From: Capitulum mitella
Taxonomy: Eukaryota > Arthropoda > Thecostraca > Pollicipedomorpha > Pollicipedidae
Assembly: GCA_030062745.1 (NCBI GenBank)
Contig: CP099839.1
Coordinates: forward strand, 40,659,891-40,723,890
Length of the DNA stretch: 64,000 nt
Direction: 5' to 3'
Shown here one piece after another: positions 33,863 through 45,589 of the stretch. Each line of letters begins with the position of its first letter. The first letter of the stretch is position 1. The notes below the pieces were generated by a model. That model ran no database searches. It saw only the letters and a list, made by a program, of their open reading frames with translations, and had not been told where the DNA came from. The position numbers were made by a program, and so were the translations under genes.

Positions 33863-36800
33863 CATCGTTCCCATATATCGTTGACCGTCATGTGTCCCTT
33901 CCACACACCAAGTAAACATGCTCCTCTAGGTTTGATGACATTCTGGGAATCGTTAATCTAAACGTGACACCCGTAAAGACTAATAATTGTTACACCTTCT
34001 GGACGACGTAAGAGAACGGTATGACTCGTCCGCTCGCAACACGAATGGGTTCATAATTGATAGCAGCCTGAGTACCTGCTGGCGGCACTAAAGCAGACTT
34101 GCAACAGTCGATACCACCCTGCGTTGAGGCAACACGCGACCTGAAGGGTGCTTCTGATCGTTTGTGACACGCAACCTGATGAGTGTAAGAAGATCCACGA
34201 GCTGGGATACAAACACTCCGCTCCACGTCACCACAAAAAATGAATATGGAAACGCCTCGCAGTCTGTCCTATGTCATCTCCAGAAACGCCAGAATCCAGC
34301 AACGGCAATGAAACAATGTTTTTTGTGGAAACTAGCAATAGGATTAGCGAAATTGGATGGAGTGTTGTTGTCAAAAGGGCATAAGCTAAATGCGAAGGGA
34401 GCTCAGCCCCGGGCTGAGGGATGCACATCCGAACTGGTTCCTGAGATGCAGCTGGGGCTTACCCAGCCTTGGTAACTTTGAGTTCCATTAATCTGAGGTT
34501 ACAAGGGCCGACAGGTTTTCTTTTTCGGGGAACCATTTCCTTGGATTTCAGAGACATTAGGTTAATGCGATGAGCCGCAAACGGAGGTTTTTTATGCGGC
34601 TCCCGCCGGTGGCATGTTTACATCAGCCACATTGTCAGAAGTGGCAACAGAGCAAAACTGATGGCCAGAACATAATACGGACAAGCATACACGGGCACAC
34701 CCACACATGCACACACACACACAACAAACGTCCGCCGACTTCGAAAGCCACGGATTAAACACACACGAAAAAAAAATTGACAAGGAATCAGAAAAGTGAG
34801 GACGAGAAAATATCGGATCATTTAAATTGATCGAAATTCCCGTGTTATGATCGGTTGCAATCAAGCATTTAACGAAAACTTGCCATTTTCTCCGGGACAT
34901 ATTGTTCTTTTCCAACTGATTTCAATGAGTGTTTCCACCTCTCCCCTCTCTCAACCCACCCTCCCCTCCCATCACCTCTCGCCACGCCCAGAGAAGCCGC
35001 CAGACGCCCACCGAGTCCCACACAGTGCCGAGTGCTGACTGGCTGTTCTGTCACCAGTACTAACTTCTGTTTTCTCTCTGCCTCGCAACACATTTCATCC
35101 TGTTAAGTTGATGCCATGCGCATCGAGAACTGATTCCCATTTCTTACCATGTTTTCCCGATTTATTTGCTTTATCGCGGTGAGAAGTTTTGCCTGTGCAT
35201 AATTCATTATCGCTTTCATGTTTTCCAGCTGTGGCTCATTTATCGCGTTTCCTGCACTACACATAGTTACAAGTAACTATGTACTGTTTAGTCCGTAGCA
35301 TTATTAGACTTGAGAGAGCCCTGTAGCACGAATTCATGCGCGACAGATTTCTTAGAAAACTGAAACGTTTCTTTAAGCTGCGTAAGTATTTGCTCCCAAA
35401 TAAGTTTTACACACTCAAAAAAGAAGAGTTTCAAATCGTCTGCCTCGAAACATTTGAAACGCAAGGGGCTCCCTCCGACGCCTCTGCTGCATTAATTTTT
35501 CTTAGCTGGAATGTACGTGTGTATGAACCTGTACTGTAACGACTGCAACCCAGCTGAGGTGGTGCATTTATAGGGAATTTGATATATTTTCGTCCAGCTG
35601 CGCCAGTGAATGCCATTCGCCCGTTCGGCAATCGCTGTTGGGACGCGGGCATCCAAAAGATCATTACAGAAATGCTGACTTTTGAAATGAGTTACCGAGA
35701 TGCGTTTTTCGCCCATTGTCCTAACCATGATTTCTGTTTTGTCTTGTAGACTTAGCTTTCACTTAGGGTTTGATCGAAGCAGTTCTTCCCACGCGGCTAG
35801 TAAAGCGCTCATCAGGCTTTGAACTGTCAAAAAATGCAGTCTCACTGTGGGATGTTTCTGTTTGATCTGGTTAACATTTATTATATTTCCCCATATGTCT
35901 AAAACATCAGTTATTTTACTGCCTGCGAGGTACATAGTTTTTTATGAATGCTGCCTTGTTTATTTTCATATCGTCACTGAATCAAAGACTGTGCAATCCC
36001 GTCTAGGCGAATTCAACTTAACTGACCTACTAAGAATTAAAAGTGCAGTGCAATGCTCCAAAAACTAAACATGGCAACATTTTACGAGAAAGCCATAGCC
36101 ACTTTCCAGAAAATGTGTCTGGCTCAAGTTAATGCTGCGAATCAAGTTGGTCCGTAAATGGAGAAGGTCTTAGGGCCTTTACGGCTCAGTTATTTCTATA
36201 TTTTTCTGACTACCCATTCAGTGGAGAAAGACTTTTAATCAGAATTGGATATATGTTTGTGGCAGGTTTTGATTGCCCTGCGGGGCCGCATCGCAAATCT
36301 CATGCGGACGAAAATATGTCTGAGATGCAGTTACGCCAAAAAGCTAGAAAACTGAGATGAGCGCATCATACTAGAGCACTCCATCTAACCAGAGTTGGCA
36401 GCTTTGCTCATTATCAGCTGTCGGCGTGCTTCGCACGTCGATTTTTATTTTACATCCCTCGACGGAATTACTGATGTCAAGATTCGAGGCGTCTAATATC
36501 GTGTGCCAGTCTAACATGACAGGTTCAACACGCTGGCTGCCTACAAACTAAACAACGACAACGACACAGCAGATGTTCAGTCGGTTACACATGTGCTCTT
36601 GGTCAGGCTCTCAGAGGACCACTTTCCATTTGCGTTGGGGGAAGCTAGTTCGGCAAAAAACGGTTGCGAGATGAGCTGTCATCAGTTCAGTGTGCAGGAA
36701 CTGATGGTGCCGTACGATTAGGTGATTTTTCTTCGAGACGTAGCGATAGTCGACAGGAAGCACACCAGCACGGCATGGACAGTTGAGTTGGGGAGGCAGA

Positions 36801-37189
36801 GAAAGTACCAGGCAAGTCTGACCCGTGCAGACTGAGACTGGTCTTCTCACACTCACAGCTCTTCGCTCAAAGCTCAACTGGTGGTGCAGTTAGCCAATAG
36901 CTACGGTAGGAACTGCACCTGGAAGTCCGCCTAACATTGCGATCAATGGCCTTATCACTGCATGTATCCAAAATATCTGTCGACAGTGTTATTAGCTACG
37001 TTTGATAGATGAACTGAAGACAGCATCAGTTTTGACCATTTTGAGGACAATTTTGACAGCTTCTCAAGAAGTGAAAGCCATTAGATCTGCGTCGACACAT
37101 GCATATCATAATGTGCACATGTCTTAGCATTCCCACAAAAACAGGCACTCGCATTCGCCTTCAAAGTTCGCGCTTGCACGCACTCAATT
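33863..37189. other. Mostly unique sequence, nothing certain
   Basis: No repeat family copies seen. A CA-rich microsatellite lies at 34700-34726. None of the short frames resembles a protein I know. Confidence 0.3.
34690..34728. repeat. CA-rich microsatellite
   Basis: CACACCCACACATGCACACACACACACA. Confidence 0.85.
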
Positions 37190-37565
37190 TTCCGGGCCGC
37201 TTGTGGCTGGGCGTGTTCTCAGCCGCAGTCAGCCGGCCGCACCGACCTTTACCTTGTGTTTTCAGCCCGGACTGAGGTCAGCGAGACACTGATCGCCAAT
37301 ACCGGTCGCTGCGATGCCACAACAGCCCGGGGCTCCTGCGCTGCATGTTGTTGTCAGGGAGTTTGTTTTTCTTCTCGGCTCCCGGCCGAGTGATTGTTAC
37401 GGTCTCCTGAGAGAGCCATTTGGTCGGCGTGCTCCCCGCTGAGGTCGCTCGCAGCCGTGACGGTCGCCACCGAGACTCCCACCCGAGGTCGCCTGAGATA
37501 GTGGGTACGGCTGAGGGACGGATGGGCGGAAATCGGGACTTGGTGCCTCAGACACGGGGACTGTG
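37190..37565. other. GC-rich stretch before a minisatellite
   Basis: Moderately GC-rich with CCGGCCG and GGTCGC words, leading straight into the 20-base array. No gene recognised. Confidence 0.3.
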
Positions 37566-37848
37566 GGACTGTGACTGTGGCTCGGAGGATCGGCTGTGAC
37601 TTAGAAAGACGGTTGCGGCTCAGAGGGACGACTGTGGCTCAAAGGGGCAGCTGTGACTCAGAGGGACAGCTGTGACTCAGAAAGACGGCTGTGGCTCAGA
37701 GGGACGGCTGTGGCTCAGAGGGACCGCTAAGGCTCAAAGGGACGGCTGTGGCTCAGAGGGACGGCTGTGGCTCAGAGGAACAGCTGTGGGTCAGAGGGAC
37801 GGCTGTAGCTCAGAGGGACGGCTGTAGCTCAGAGGGATGGCTATGGCC
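37566..37848. repeat. 20-bp minisatellite, GGCTGTGGCTCAGAGGGACG
   Basis: About 14 copies of a 20-base unit. Central copies are nearly identical and outer copies diverge (GGCTGTGACTTAGAAAGACG), which fits recent amplification in the middle. Because 20 is not a multiple of 3, the plus-strand frame at 37691-37933 cycles through all three frames of the unit and is not evidence for a protein. Confidence 0.95.
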
Positions 37849-38335
37849 GAGCAACGTTGGTCAACCTCATCACACCAGCACCGATCTGGAGGCTGCGAAA
37901 TCCGCCATCCGCAAAGCCGAGAGTGGGCTTTAGGTGAAGACTTTGATGGCAGGCTTTGGGTGATCAGGTGCTTTAGATAACCACAGGTTAAAAGGACTAG
38001 ACATTCATCTATGGCTGACCAGAGTTCCCCTCCTTGCTTCTTGGTGAAGGGGAACAACTGAACAACTGAAACAGAATAATAAGGGCAGATGGGCGCTTCA
38101 ACTGCTCCGAGACCCAAAAACCCACGCGATCTTTCTAGCTTGCTGGGAAACGTCAGGCAAGTGACATATCGTTGATAAGGCAGCAGTTTCCCGCATTTGC
38201 CTAGAGACGATGGCACGAAATTCTGTGGTGAACGCAATAGGACCAATTAGGAAATTCTTGTAGGACTTAATTAAGACCAATCAAGACACCGTCCACTGAA
38301 CATCTTAACCAATTAAGAAACCTTGCAGCACTTAC
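37849..38335. other. Sequence flanking the exon candidate
   Basis: Would be intron on the minus strand if the exon at 38336-38660 is real. The minus frame at 37791-38246 has no recognised domain. Confidence 0.25.
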
Positions 38336-38660
38336 CAAGCTACTAGATGAGACGTCATTGCGGAGAGAAAAGCTTTGGGCGATGTCCGCTTCTATTTGCT
38401 GGTTGTTTGTATCCTGCACAGTAGACGGTCCGCTGTAGGGTATGTGCGTGCAAACATATTTAAAACTGGTGAAACTGAAGCTATTTTTAGGATCTCTTGC
38501 ACACAGTGCCGGAGTGATAACGTTGGAATTGTCCAATATTGAAAGCTTTGCCTTTCGACCAGCGAAATAGGCTGCTGCATCCATGCTGTAAAGCATCGTT
38601 ACCATTGCAATGTAGACTGTTATGCAGCACTGCATTCTGAAGACAAACATCCCCATGAAA
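38336..38660 (-). CDS. Possible exon encoding a signal peptide (hypothetical secreted protein)
   Basis: On the minus strand an open frame starts with ATG at 38656; a second in-frame ATG lies two codons later. It stays open for 107 codons up to a strong donor-like sequence, AGCTTG|GTAAGT, with GT at 38335-38334. The frame would continue past the donor to a stop at 38267. An acceptor-like ATTCATCAG precedes the start (38669-38661). The N-terminus has a basic/Met start and a hydrophobic core (ITVYIAMVTML) followed by small residues (SMDAAA), typical of a cleaved signal peptide. The rest has two cysteines and no domain I recognise. The exon would end in phase 0. No partner exon was found in the window. 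Chance occurrence is possible. Confidence 0.3.
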
Positions 38661-38669
38661 CTGATGAAT

Positions 38670-40835
38670 GGTTTGGCAAAGAGTGGTTTCGAGGGAGATA
38701 TTTCTCATGGGTTGCATCCCTATTCAAAAGATGGCATCAGGTCGATGCTCCTGGATGGATGGATGGATGATGATGGGGCATTGGATATCAGTGGATCGTG
38801 AGGTTGGTCATTGAGCAGAGAACATATTGCAGTTATTTCCGTATTGAATTTTCGTGTAAATAGTTTATGTGGACAGACGGAGTCGTGAGATGAGATGGGC
38901 CCATTTATCTGTAACTGACATGACGACGCGAAGCGCATTTTTTCTTTTTTTGTTAAAAGCTACTCCTTCGTTTCATCCTGTCGCGAGTTCAAAGTGGAAA
39001 CCTTTGGGCAGATAAGTTTGTTAGGCGTCAAGGGACGTCCCCGAAAAACTTCAAAGTGGATGGGAGACAGTTGTGGCCGATACGTCTGCGCCGTATTGGC
39101 CGTCAATGCCGTGCCACTAACGCATGTCGCCCTTTCTGACGTCACGTTTGTTTTTCTCCCCTGATAAGAGGCGTACATTATCGTCAAATGAAAAAAGACG
39201 CTCTTCGCCTTTGATGTTCTTTTTACGCGCATATGTAAACAAAAAGTCAACTAATCAACTTTTTGCATTATACGGCTGTGCGTCATTCGAAAGGAAATAG
39301 CGCGTTTTATGTGTTAAGTATCAAATGCGCGGTTTCAAGCAAGCACCCCTTCTACATTTCGTGTTCATGGCCTAAGAAACGCCTTATCAATGATTGTCTA
39401 ACGCACATCTTTTCACAGCAGGTGTCGGCAAGACGGCAAGCGATTCTTTCGTGTGGCCTGTTCAGCGAAATGATGTATTATGTAGGAACGTAGGTTACTG
39501 TAGGAATGTAGACAAACTCCAGGGAACACCGCCGGGGCCGAGGTATGAAATTTGGTACTGTAAATTAAAAGGTTTCCAACAAACATCATGAACTTCATGT
39601 AAAATCCCAGAACACCCCAATACCCGGGAAATTTTCGGGGTGGCAGGACTTTTCCGAAGTCCTCCCACCCCCCAGCCGCCTTTATGTCGTTGCCATCTCA
39701 GGAAAAATTTTCCTATTGCGCTCCTGAGACACGCAGCAGGGTGTCCATTTCTTCCCTTCATTGGGGTAACCATTGGGGTCAGAGGGATCAATTGACGCCA
39801 GCCCTCCTTATGGGCTGAGGTTTCCAAAAAATTCGCCAGTTATCACAAATAAGTTGTGTAGGAGAAAACCTTTCTGAGATTAAAAATAAGGTACTTTCAT
39901 TTTCAAAATATCAATATATGCTATCTGATAACATTAATTTCCTTGTGTTTGCAGCGACATGGTAAAACAGTAACATATTTCTTTTAGCTTCGACCTCCTA
40001 CGAAAGTCTTGGCAACGCTACTGATTCTAAGCATTTATTGGCCATTATCACAGAGGCATCTGCCACGGACAGCCTCTTTTCCTCCATTTCGATTTGCACT
40101 TTCGGTAAGTCTGAATGGCAACCGTGTTCATATTTAATCAATCTCTCTGCCTGTGTAACGGGAGGAACCATTTCAATCACAGAGTTTCAACAGCACATCA
40201 GTCACAACCTGGATGGGAAGGGGAGAGAAGACAGCTGGCTAAAGGGCTCTAGACGCGGACGTCCAAGATGAGTTGAGAAGACTTCAGAGGGACCAAAGTT
40301 AGAAACGGACTGAGCTTCCCAGAAGTGCTTCCCAGAAGAGCTTCCCATGAATAAACGAAAGGCAATGGCTGCGGTTTTCTGGTCTGCTGTTATTCAGCAA
40401 CTAAACGTGGCATTTGTGCATGGCATATTTACCACACGGATGTCTGAGCATGATAACTACGTAATGCTCCTTCATCCCAGTGATAAGAATCAGAAGCAAG
40501 GTCACGTGCAGCTGTCGGGACCGGAGATCCCGTGACGTCCACCAGCCACGGCAGTCGGAGTTCCGCAGACTCAGAGCGAATCCGGCACAGGTCTGGCGCC
40601 GCTGGAGCTCAGCTGTCCCGGGCAATCCCCGGGACGTGACCTTCTGCGGTTAACAGCAGACAAACAAGGCTGCAGCTCATCACCGAGAACGAATTGATTG
40701 CGTTTTTTTTTCTTTTTTGAGGGTGGGGAGTAAAGCTTGGCGTAGCAACACGCCATTAATTGACTGGCGTGTGTCATGTGCAAGAAAGGCACACGAGTCG
40801 TAACAGCCTTAAATGACTGGAGATCCGCTGCATGC
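38670..40835. other. Mostly unique sequence, nothing certain
   Basis: A short (GGAT)n run lies at 38752-38771. A GGGGTGGCAGGACTTTTCC / CTCCCACCCCCC stretch near 39640-39672 resembles an element end but no partner was found. No gene recognised. Confidence 0.3.
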
Positions 40836-41972
40836 TTAATCCGCCCCCGACTGGGGGGTTAAGCATGCCTGAGGTTAAGGCCCCCATGAGGTTTTTCTGG
40901 GATTGCGAGAAAACGAACAAACACGGAAACACAAAACTTTGTGTACCTTTTGCTCCATCAATTTTACATCTCGTGTCAAAATTTTGACCTCAGGTCAGAT
41001 CAGGTGCCTGACCTAGGTCAGGTCAAACAGATCTATGTCCGAAAAAGTTTAGCGCCCTGTAGCTTTTTCGCAAAACAAGATATCTCAGTAATACTTTCAG
41101 AGATTAGTGATCTTGATAGATGCAACAAATCTGCTATCTCAGATTTTTCGGAATTTCCCGGGTCATTGACTTAAGGTCAAGCCCATTTTGACGAAATGTC
41201 CTTTTTTCGGAAATTGACGGAATATTTTATAACATTTTTAGTGTGGAGTGAAGCAGACATCTAGTTACCGTCATTGGGCAAAGTATCAATGACTTCCAGC
41301 CATTGAACTGAGGCCAGGTCACAAATAACTGTAGTGAACCAAAATGTACCACCGTCAAAATCGACGACGAATTACTCAGAATGGGTAGGAAATGGCAGAA
41401 CTAGTTTGCACAGACGGAAATAATACCAGGAACCTTAAAAAGTTTGAAAAAATAGCATAGTTTGGAAATAAACAGTCTCTCGCGAATAAAGCTCTGCCAA
41501 TTGTGTAGATTAGTAACTAATGAATTTTTCCAAAATTTAAGCATGGAAAACCATCACAAGAACCACTAAGATCAATAAAAGACAGACGGCGCGAGAATTG
41601 CCGTGCCTTTAACTCGACATTTCGGCGTATATATTGAACAAATCTGAGAAATAAGATGCGTATCGGCATTTGCGGACCTTTACTTGTGCGCTGGTGCCTT
41701 TATGTATGCGTTATTAGTCACAGCCCTTGAGATTCAGGCCATTTCTCGGTCTCATGCAGTCGGCTATGAGAAGACATATATAGGACGTAAATTGCTTACA
41801 TATTATCTAAAACCAAAAATGAGACCAGTTTCGAGCTCCACTCGTCACAAGCTTTCCAACGGTATGCTTATTTTGATTTTGCGACCAACCGTTCGCAGGT
41901 TAGAGGGGGGCGGCCAACAGCCCCCCGCAGTCGCGCATGATCGTAACGGACCGACGGTCGTGCGCGGGTTAA
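40836..41972 (+). mobile_element. Non-autonomous TTAA-type element A3
   Basis: Exact TTAA lies on both sides (40836-40839 and 41969-41972), with ends TCCGCCCCCGACTGG and, reversed, CCCGCGCACGACCG. The 1137-base body aligns with the other A copies. TGACCTCAGGTCA is kept at 40985-40997, at the same element position as in A2. The second everted pair is worn here. The frame 40941-41174 ends in SDFSEFPGSLT, matching A2 and A4. Confidence 0.9.
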
Positions 41973-42410
41973 GCAAATCGCGTTGATGATATCCCACTGG
42001 CTGCATTAAAATAATTGCTCCTGTACACAATGAATGTTTTTAATTGGAGAAGACAATTTAACGATGACAACTTGTTTGCGCACGCCCACAAAGCCGACTA
42101 CCGTTTGCATGGTTCGGCTTACTGTAAATGGTGCTTGTTAGCGACTTACTGTCGATGTTTTTGAAAAAAAATAAGTCTGTTTGACGTATGTGGCCTCGTT
42201 CAGACGGGAAGCATGGGCGAACACAGCAAGAGATCGAACGTAGTCGTACAGCCGAAATTTCAGTTCCTGAATGCGCATTTTCTTGCTTCAGTGTTTGAGT
42301 TTCAAAAAAATTACCATAAACTGTTGTAACAAGGGGACAGTAAAAATTCAGATTAAACATTAGAGAGCTCACTACTATTCAAAAGCTGTGTTGGAATATG
42401 TGGTCCGCTC
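41973..42410. other. Unassigned stretch
   Basis: Nothing recognised. Confidence 0.3.
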
Positions 42411-42500
42411 AGGGGCGTAGCCAGGACTTCGCAAGAGAGGTTCCAGGACAAAGCTAACCCCTCAAAACTAAAATCGGCTACGATTTCGCCGCTGAAATTC
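42411..42500 (+). mobile_element. Family E end fragment
   Basis: AGGGGCGTAGCCAGGACTT starts a stretch like the ends at 2634 (reverse) and 18746. The other end could not be located, so it is a partial or diverged copy. Confidence 0.45.
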
Positions 42501-44011
42501 GTATTCCGGAAAGTTTTATTTATTCCCATTTTTGTATGTAAAAGAAATGACAAATTTTCAACCCCAAAGTGAAAGGCATGGACCTCTTTCTTTCGTTGGT
42601 TTTGCCCATGGCTTCGCTATCTCTTTGCGTGGTATCATTGTTTGCAGTGTGTTTATGATGCGGTGGTGTGTTAGAGAGAAATTCACGCACTTGGAGTTTG
42701 GCGCTTTTCTTCCAAAATGTCGTAACAAAACGGCAATAAATTATTTGTGGAATGAATATGGCACTTCATACAGCGCAAACTCAATCAATGAAGGCCTACG
42801 GAATGCAGAGATGAATCGGTGTGTGAAAAGGATAAAAGTGGCGTTAATGGTAAATCAGGAACAACAAACAAAACAGTTGTATGGCTAACATATAATTATC
42901 GAGTCATATATACGAAGCATAAATATGACGATACAGACGCTAGGAACCAGCGTTCTCATGGCACGTTCACCGCATACAGCTGACATATGACTGTTTCTTT
43001 TAACCTTTCGAGATAAGCCAAGGCATGCGATATTGCCAACGTGCATTCTTTCAGCGTGTCTACCATATTTCAACATATGGTAACATACATTTCGTTTCGC
43101 ATATTTATAAATTTAACACATATATATATATATATATATAATATATATATATATTCTAACATATATTTATATATATGTAATGTATACTTATATATTGTTG
43201 TATATTTATAAATATACGACATATATTTCGTTACTGCAGCAAAGATGGGTATTACAACTTGTCACATGCCTCTCGCTTTGTCAGCCTGATGTCATGCACG
43301 CTTGAGGTAGTAAAACGGCATTCAAGCGGAACAGCAATGAATGGTCCTTTCACGGATAAGACCTAGACATTTAATGAGACTGGAAAGGAAGTCATAAAGC
43401 ACTCGCTTGAAGCGCAACAAATTCAACTAGTGATGCTTGAGTGATGAGGTAGGGCGAAATGAAAGAAATCATCTGTGAATGATGTCTTTCCGCTTTAGTG
43501 TTTTCGAATGCTTTTGTAGCGAGTTTAGATATTTCAAATATTGCCAGCCGAATGATGTTACGTTTTGTTTGACGAATATGCAAAGAGATAAATATCAATA
43601 CCATGCCAACAAAGACGGTACTAATATTAAAACCGAGAACCAAGATATGATGATCATTCAGGACCTAGAAATCTTTGAATATATACTGCAAAGTAAAACT
43701 AGGATATTATCTGAAACTGCTTGGGGAGTAAACCCTTTAGACTTATACATTCAGACAGGTTTCCTAAAGTGCAAGTTTCCGGAGGAAATTACAAGATGCA
43801 TTGCTTAAAGATCAGTCTTATGAGGAAACGTCATACAAAAGGTTTGTTTGTCCGCCTCGGTATCGAGGAATCGTGTAGTGCGGTCATTTCGATCATTTGG
43901 GATTTTTCTGAGGACTGTGGTAGTGAAATACCCATTTTCTATGAAGGCTCTCCATTGATTTCACATTGCTCGAAAAAAAATTTAAAGACCCAAACCCTCT
44001 ACAATGATTCC
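42501..44011. other. Unassigned stretch with a (TA)n tract
   Basis: TA-rich simple repeat at 43120-43215. Frames at 42532-42888 and 43479-43808 (plus) are open for more than 100 codons but resemble nothing I know and lack clear splice context. Confidence 0.3.
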
Positions 44012-45589
44012 TTAACACGCGCCCGGGAGGTCAATTTGACCCTCCCGCCCAAGGTTTTCCGGAATAGGTCCCAAACGATGTGGCGCAGCCGCACCAAATT
44101 TGGTACAGCTGTACAAAACTGAATATCACATCCTTTGGTTAAAAATGTCAACGTTAAATAAAAAATGTTAATGTTAAATATTAAAGGTTTAAAAATGCCA
44201 GGGTTTTCACGATCACCAAGTCAGAGTGGGTCAGTTAGGTCATGGTTTTCAGAAAGGGGCATTTTTAGAGTAAACTTCAAACTACTGCCACGAATATAGT
44301 TTCGAAGACAGGTTTTCAAACTTTTTACGGGTGCACAGGTAACCAAATGAAAAATGCGAAATAGTTTGATTGATGTGATGCCAGGTCACGAGGTCAGACC
44401 GAGGTCAAAGGTCAGACAATATTTCCAAAAACAGAACGTCTGTCGTAATCATCACAGCCAAACAATCGGAACGTTACAAAAAGCCACTTGATCTTCTACC
44501 GATGTACCAAGTTTCAGGTCGATATCAGGTCAGGCCACGGAGAGATGACCCAAAATGCGTTCGCACGTAGCCGTTTTCTGTACAGGCCAAAGAATGACAC
44601 GCCATCAGTTTATTGTTCAATGCCTAATTCAAGTCTAAAGTGGTACAGAACAATGTCAGAGATGATTTAACACACATTCCGATGGTTTCGATATCTTCTA
44701 GGTTATCTCAGGTCACTGACCTGAGATGAACTTTATTGACCTTGGTGCGCCCGTAACTTTGATGACCTTGGTGCGTTTCTGTAACAACTTGCTTTCTAGG
44801 TTGTTTGGCGCTGATTTCGAATTCAGCGCCCTAAATTACGTAGGTATGGTCCACGTTGGGATAAAAGGGTATCAAAAGCAACGCATCAGATCGGTTTTAC
44901 TTTCGGTCTAGCATTCCGTGCCCGCGGACTATTCCGACAAAGCCGGAGGACGCAACGAAATTTTTACTTAACAGTGCTACATCGCTACTGGTAAAATTGT
45001 GCCGGATGACGGCATGTCGGTCTGTGGAGCACATCTTCACGATTTCGATTTTTTCGAGGTCATTTAAGTCAGCGACGTAGACTGACCTCAGATGACCTTG
45101 GGTGGTTTTGGCGGCAGAAATCTGAACTGTGACGTATTCTTGGGTGCCAAATTCTAATTCAGCGCCAGAATTTACCTCGAAATACCATAAAACAAAATAT
45201 ATGACACTTCATGAAATTATACCCATATGATTGAAATTGTGCTGAAGCATAATCTAAGCACAAGTGCTGACGCAAACATTTCAAATTATATACCACCTAT
45301 TGCAGTTTTGTGTGGCCTTGGTATTGTGACGAACGGTTTAAGTGGTATAAACGAAAGCCTGGCGAGTCGCACCAAATATGACCCTCTTTGACCTCATTTG
45401 ACAATGAAGGTTACACACAAGAAACATGAAACTTCTACATGAGAGAGTTCTTTGAGAGTTGCATGTGCGCTTGAAATTTGGTGGACCTTGTTAGTTTTTG
45501 AGATCTTGGGGATGAGATCTTGAGATCTAAACCTTATTGACCCCCACCCATGCGCGTGGTGTTTGGCAGGTCACCCGGACGATTATTAA
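44012..45589 (+). mobile_element. Non-autonomous TTAA-type element B
   Basis: The left boundary is TTAA at 44012 followed by CACGCGCCCGGGAGGTCA. The right end, read in reverse from the TTAA at 45586-45589, gives a CGTCCGGGTGACC core that pairs with CGCCCGGGAGGTC. The right TTAA is also the start of A4. At 1578 bases it is longer than its relatives, apparently because a stretch of roughly 350 bases near 44690 is repeated near 45055. AGGTCACTGACCT at 44710-44722 is a perfect inverted repeat of half-sites with one spacer. A block around 44505-44560 (GTTTCAGGTCGATATCAGGTC, then ATGACC..AAATG) also occurs in family D. Confidence 0.65.

Noticed and set aside
37691-37933. Repeat-protein frame in the 20-bp array
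   Set aside because: The period is not a multiple of three and the frame is a by-product of the unit composition.
39600-39690. C/G-rich CCCGGGAAATTTTCGGGG-type stretch resembling an element end
   Set aside because: No second end or second copy found in the window.
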